In this document: one piece after another, positions 60,784-63,838 of the stretch | Layout: each line of letters begins with the position of its first letter | Position numbering within the stretch: position 1 is the first letter of the stretch | From: IMCC26256 sp037146835 | GTDB taxonomy: Bacteria > Actinomycetota > Acidimicrobiia > IMCC26256 | Length of the DNA: 63,838 nt | Assembly: GCA_037146835.1 (NCBI GenBank) | Contig: JBAWWI010000003.1 | Location: 1 to 63,838, forward strand | Direction: 5' to 3' | Notes under the pieces: model-generated | What the model saw: only the letters and a program-made list of their open reading frames with translations | What the model was told of the DNA's origin: nothing | Databases searched by the model: none | Program-made: the position numbers and the translations under genes

Positions 60784-61305
60784 ATGATTACGAAACGAAT
60801 CGCCATATTCTCAAGCACCACGACTCTGGTAGTTGCACTCCTCGCGGCTCCACTCGCGTCATCCGCAGGCGCCGCAACTATCACCAAACGCCTCATAAAG
60901 GTGGAGGCATCAATCGCCTCTCAGCAGAAGATCACCCATACCGTCTCTCCGAATGGGCGGCGCGTATATGGATTCAATCTCCTAGTAGGACGAGACGAAC
61001 GCGGGGGCAGTCCGATAGATGTAGAGATGCTCGCTAATGTCAATTATCTCAAGGGAAACGGTCCATTCTTCGGGTTCATAACATTTACCGCTAAGGATGG
61101 AAGCACCCTCGGCGTGCAGATGGGCGGCAAAGCAAGGGCACTGCCCAACGGAACCGATACAAACTTCAGTGCTCCCCTAAAAGTCATCGGGGGAACCGGA
61201 AAATGGTTACACGCCGCGGGCAAAGGCACCTTCACTGGATCACGAACCGCAGCACTTGGGGCCGACGTTGAGTCGAAATTCGTCATTCGCCTCAAGTCTC
61301 GATGA
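60784..61305 (+). CDS. Secreted beta-barrel protein (allene-oxide-cyclase/dirigent-like pattern)
   Basis: 173 residues. A clear signal peptide (IAIFSSTTTLVVALLAAPLA, then SSAGA) precedes a beta-rich mature domain. The mature part has GRRVYGFNLLVGRDERGG and the block VIGGTGKWLHAAGKGTFTGSR, which resembles the GGTGxYxxAxGxGTF motif of allene-oxide-cyclase-like barrels. GAGGAGC precedes the ATG at 60784. There are no Cys residues in the mature domain. The role is unknown. Confidence 0.78.
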   Translation: MITKRIAIFSSTTTLVVALLAAPLASSAGAATITKRLIKVEASIASQQKITHTVSPNGRRVYGFNLLVGRDERGGSPIDVEMLANVNYLKGNGPFFGFITFTAKDGSTLGVQMGGKARALPNGTDTNFSAPLKVIGGTGKWLHAAGKGTFTGSRTAALGADVESKFVIRLKSR

Positions 61306-61353
61306 GCGCGAATAAACAAGCAGTAGCAACTCCTTGTACTCCGATTCAACGCC

Positions 61354-61359
61354 TACAAT
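61354..61359 (+). promoter_or_regulatory. -10 element of a leaderless gene
   Basis: TACAAT, seven bases before the ATG at 61367, with no ribosome site between. No good -35 match is visible at 17-18 bp spacing. Confidence 0.5.
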
Positions 61360-61366
61360 TCAAGCG

Positions 61367-62578
61367 ATGGACCGCCGCATCTCAGTAGTGCTTCTTGGCG
61401 CTGCAACTGTTGCCTTAGCTCTAGTCGCTGCACTTGTAGTTGGTGGTAATGACAATGGCTCATCGCTGAGCTCCCTCACCACAACTACAACTCAGCAGAA
61501 GTCTCCCCAGGCCGATCCAGTTGTTGCGAGTAGTACAACTGCTCCAACGACTACAACCTCTCGATCTAAGACTCCCTCGGATGCTCGCCGCCTAACGACT
61601 CTCCGCACAATAAGCGGGGCCATATCCCCTAAATCCGTCGTCGCCTCTGGACGCGGTCTCGTCTCAGCGCAGAACATGATGTACCAACACTCGGTGACCG
61701 TCTACGACGCTGACGGGAATTTGGTCAAGACGATTCCCGACTCAATCGATTTAACCGCCCTCGGCGTAACGGGTCACCCTGGGACTTCTAAGGGCGCGCC
61801 TGTTGAGGCCGCCTACGCACCCGATGGCCGAACCGCGTATGTATCGAACTACTCAATGTATGGATCGGGATTCGGCCCAGAGGGCTCGGACTCCTGCAAC
61901 GCCGGTGACGGCACATCTGAGTCTTTTCTCTATCGAATAGACATGAAGACTTTGGCTGTTAACGCTGTGGCTGCAGTGGGTGCCGTCCCAAAATATGTTG
62001 CGGTAACGCCCGATAATCGCTACGTGCTGGTCTCTAATTGGTGCTCGGCCGCAGTATCGATAGTTGATCGCGCCTCGATGAAAGAGGTGAAGCGCATTCC
62101 TGTAGGCGCCTACCCGCGCGGCATAGCCGTTAGCCCAGATTCGCGTAAGGCATATATCGCCGTGATGGGCACCAGAGATATCGCTGTAATTGACCTAGGA
62201 ACCCTTGGGGTGTCTTATATCCGCAATGTCGGTGGAGGCCCGCGACATGTTGTGATTGACCCTGCTGGTCGATACCTCTATTTAACTCTCAATAAAGATG
62301 GCCAAGTTGTGAAGGTTGATACGACTACTGGCGCAGTTGTCGGGCGAGTAAATACTGGGAGCCAACCTAGGAGCATGGCTATATCGCCAGACGGCACTGC
62401 CCTCTACGTTGTGAACTACGCCTCGAATACTGTTGCCAAAGTGCGAGCCTCAGATCTCACAGTGCTTCAAACAATCCCTACTGGTGAGCATCCGATCGGC
62501 ATTACCTATGAGCCCACGGCCAATCGAGTCTGGGTTGCTGTTTACACCGGCTCCATTGTGGTCATGCAGGACTCCTAA
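61367..62578 (+). CDS. Exported YVTN-type beta-propeller protein
   Basis: 403 residues. One N-terminal hydrophobic segment (about 5-25) and a Thr/Ser-rich linker precede a propeller built from repeats such as PKYVAVTPDNRYVLVSNWCSAAVSIVD, YPRGIAVSPDSRKAYIAVMGTRDIAVID, and PRSMAISPDGTALYVVNYASNTVAKV. This is the YVTN/NHL-like surface-protein pattern with about seven blades. CNAGD holds one Cys. It is probably anchored outside the cell; ligand unknown. The leaderless start at 61367 is chosen because a -10 lies seven bases upstream. It is the third exported propeller-type protein in the window. Confidence 0.87.
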   Translation: MDRRISVVLLGAATVALALVAALVVGGNDNGSSLSSLTTTTTQQKSPQADPVVASSTTAPTTTTSRSKTPSDARRLTTLRTISGAISPKSVVASGRGLVSAQNMMYQHSVTVYDADGNLVKTIPDSIDLTALGVTGHPGTSKGAPVEAAYAPDGRTAYVSNYSMYGSGFGPEGSDSCNAGDGTSESFLYRIDMKTLAVNAVAAVGAVPKYVAVTPDNRYVLVSNWCSAAVSIVDRASMKEVKRIPVGAYPRGIAVSPDSRKAYIAVMGTRDIAVIDLGTLGVSYIRNVGGGPRHVVIDPAGRYLYLTLNKDGQVVKVDTTTGAVVGRVNTGSQPRSMAISPDGTALYVVNYASNTVAKVRASDLTVLQTIPTGEHPIGITYEPTANRVWVAVYTGSIVVMQDS

Positions 62579-62672
62579 AAGTTCCAACCGTTTGGCTACT
62601 GGTCGGCGTTCTCTCGTCCGTAGCAAACCAACATCAGCACATAAACCAAGGGCCCAAAACGGTTTTATCCCT

Positions 62673-62688
62673 AGGACTAAAGACCCAA
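62673..62688. promoter_or_regulatory. DosR/DevR-box-like palindrome
   Basis: AGGACTAAAGACCCAA resembles the DosR consensus TTSGGGACTWWAGTCCCSAA, with mismatches in both half-sites. It lies in the promoter region of the hydrolase gene, and TATAAC follows at 62706. The site is suggestive only; no DosR gene is visible here. Confidence 0.3.
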
Positions 62689-62805
62689 CTTTTTTAGTGG
62701 TCCCGCTATAACCCTAGCGATTTCCTCTGTTAATCAATGCAGGCCTCAAGGCCTATCTCCGTGATGCCGATGCTCTGAGTGTCCGCAACAAGGAGCACGC
62801 CAGAG

Positions 62806-63705
62806 ATGCTGAACATTCGAATATCTACAACCACGAGAGGCGCCCGATCAGCGCGGCGTCGCGTCGCGTCTATCGCTGGAGTCATTGCACTCGCGATCGT
62901 CGCCACTGCTTGTGCTGCAGTCCCCGTTACTGCGTTTACCCGCACCGGTGCCATTGTTGGAAAATCTGCATCTGCCGTTGAGTGGTTTGCATCCCCAGCT
63001 CCAAATGGGCGAGAGGTTCGCCTTGCACTTCTCCGTGCTCAAGGCGATGGACCGCACCCAGCACTCTTGATTCTCCCGGGGAGCGATGGCCTGACCGACA
63101 CCTACGTAAAACTCGCCCGAGATTTTGCAGCACAGGGTTTTGATGTTGCAGCAGGATGCTGGTTTGGTCTCCCCAATACCAGTAGTTCTATTGCGCGCAT
63201 CGACTGCGACAGGGCGCCAGACTTCACTGGGGTCTCGGAGGCATCAGTAGGTGCAGTTCAGGCTCTTGTCGATGCGACGCTTAAAGCAACCGGTGTAGCC
63301 CCTAATAAACTTGGAATCCTTGGGTACTCGAGGGGCGGCGGCGCCGCGTTACTTCGGTCAGCCCGCACCGGCGCCAAGGAGCCGATCGTCGATCTCGCCG
63401 GCATGGTTACTGGTCAGGTACAGGGATTTGGTACTCCACTTCCTACCGATGTCAATATCATTCCATCTGCGAAGTCAATCTCAGCACCAATCTTGATGCT
63501 TCACGGCACAAGCGACGCAATCGTAGTTCCTACGCAGACCACAACTCTTGCGAGCGCTATGCGATCAGCGCAACGGGATGTAACAGTTCACTGGTACACA
63601 ACTGAGTGCGACGGCGGATGCAACCATGACCTCTTGGCGCATGCGCAATCACGAACGGATCTCATTGAGCGGGCCTCGGCTTGGCTTCACCAACACATCG
63701 GCTGA
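62806..63705 (+). CDS. Exported dienelactone-hydrolase-family alpha/beta hydrolase
   Basis: 299 residues. The N-terminal segment (VIALAIVATACAAV) suggests export, with a borderline lipobox Cys in ATAC. The hydrolase core has LLILPGSDGLTDTYVKLARDFA, the nucleophile elbow GYSRGGG, Asp in LHGTSDAIV and His in CNHDLL. This Ser-Asp-His set is usual for alpha/beta hydrolases; true dienelactone hydrolases use Cys. AAGGAG lies ten bases before the ATG at 62806. Four Cys near the active site (CWFGL, DCDR, ECDGGC) could form disulfides outside the cell. The substrate is unknown. Confidence 0.85.
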   Translation: MLNIRISTTTRGARSARRRVASIAGVIALAIVATACAAVPVTAFTRTGAIVGKSASAVEWFASPAPNGREVRLALLRAQGDGPHPALLILPGSDGLTDTYVKLARDFAAQGFDVAAGCWFGLPNTSSSIARIDCDRAPDFTGVSEASVGAVQALVDATLKATGVAPNKLGILGYSRGGGAALLRSARTGAKEPIVDLAGMVTGQVQGFGTPLPTDVNIIPSAKSISAPILMLHGTSDAIVVPTQTTTLASAMRSAQRDVTVHWYTTECDGGCNHDLLAHAQSRTDLIERASAWLHQHIG

Positions 63706-63781
63706 CCACACCACCAGACCAAACCGCCAGACCACACCGCCAGCCCAAACCGGCCGACCACATCTCTCGGCCAAACCGCCT
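63704..63781. repeat. 13-bp tandem array, six copies
   Basis: Units of the form GACCACACCGCCA in exact 13-bp steps (63704, 63717, 63730, 63743, 63756, 63769): GACCACACCACCA, GACCAAACCGCCA, GACCACACCGCCA, GCCCAAACCGGCC, GACCACATCTCTC, GGCCAAACCGCCT. It fills the gap between the two convergent genes. Confidence 0.93.
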
Positions 63782-63786
63782 AACGC

Positions 63787-63838
63787 TTAATCCTCGAAGA
63801 TGATCGTGCGGTTACCGGTGAGCAACACTCGAAACTGA
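63787..63838 (-). CDS. C-terminal end of a leftward gene cut by the window edge
   Basis: The minus strand from the right edge reads QFRVLLTGNRTIIFED and stops at TAA (63787-63789). The frame is open to the edge and the peptide looks protein-like, so this is probably the last 16 codons of a gene transcribed toward the array. No family can be named from so short a piece. Confidence 0.45.
   Translation of the reverse strand, partial: QFRVLLTGNRTIIFED

Noticed and set aside
1..63838. Mobile elements, prophage, toxin-antitoxin or defence islands
   Set aside because: No transposase, integrase, terminal repeats, phage structural genes or known defence domains were seen on either strand.

Overview
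The window looks like a chromosomal segment of an actinobacterium, most probably of the class Acidimicrobiia (freshwater or marine Ilumatobacter-like lineages). This is inferred from gene content and not from a marker gene. The signs are an IclR-type NdgR/LtbR regulator divergent from leuCD, a DUF3039 protein, an AftD-type arabinofuranosyltransferase homologue, an MpaB/DUF2236 protein, a sunset-domain protein, frequent GTG/TTG starts and several apparently leaderless genes. Base composition is moderately GC-rich by eye. I saw no rRNA, tRNA, CRISPR array, insertion sequence or prophage.

Left third (1-22 kb): branched-chain amino acid metabolism. A leftward operon leuB-ilvE-cimA, plus an unidentified gene cut by the left edge, sits behind a leader peptide ending in Leu-Arg-Arg-Val-Ile-Ile-Ile and a terminator-like hairpin. 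Diverging from it is a five-function uptake system: substrate-binding lipoprotein, fused LivH-LivM permease and two ATPases. Then come greA, a winged-helix regulator and two tandem RCC1-type beta-propeller proteins. The leuCD operon diverges from its regulator ndgR across a promoter pair whose operator exactly fills the ndgR promoter spacer. leuA has its own leader peptide with three Leu codons and a strong attenuator. CimA makes citramalate for isoleucine, and LeuCD and LeuB can serve both the leucine and the citramalate-isoleucine routes. The window therefore shows three separate sensors on one shared pathway.

Middle (19-47 kb): mostly housekeeping and accessory metabolism. It includes a sunset-domain protein, an acyl-CoA dehydrogenase-like protein, a methyltransferase, mscL, a translationally coupled aminotransferase-serA pair, a D,D-carboxypeptidase, a DEAD-box helicase and several SDR oxidoreductases. 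It also holds a GT39-like membrane glycosyltransferase, a three-gene operon (alkaline-phosphatase-like membrane protein, MpaB-like oxygenase, FAD oxidoreductase), a glucosaminidase, small hypothetical genes and catabolic-looking oxidoreductases. One SnoaL-like gene has a duplicated tail.

Right third (47-64 kb): a cell-envelope cluster with a membrane sulfatase-like enzyme, a 1493-residue AftD-like arabinosyltransferase and a GT4-methyltransferase fusion. It is followed by a lipocalin-like/SDR pair, a YcnI-type copper protein, a DUF1214 protein, a thioesterase and three exported proteins. A 16-codon fragment of a leftward gene enters at the right edge.

The most unusual global feature is a set of short tandem arrays (units of 11-14 bp, 2-8 copies, often degenerate) placed almost only at gene boundaries. 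At least eight occur in 64 kb, and one has expanded in frame into the N-terminus of CimA. I did not find a complete novel defence, mobile or biosynthetic system.
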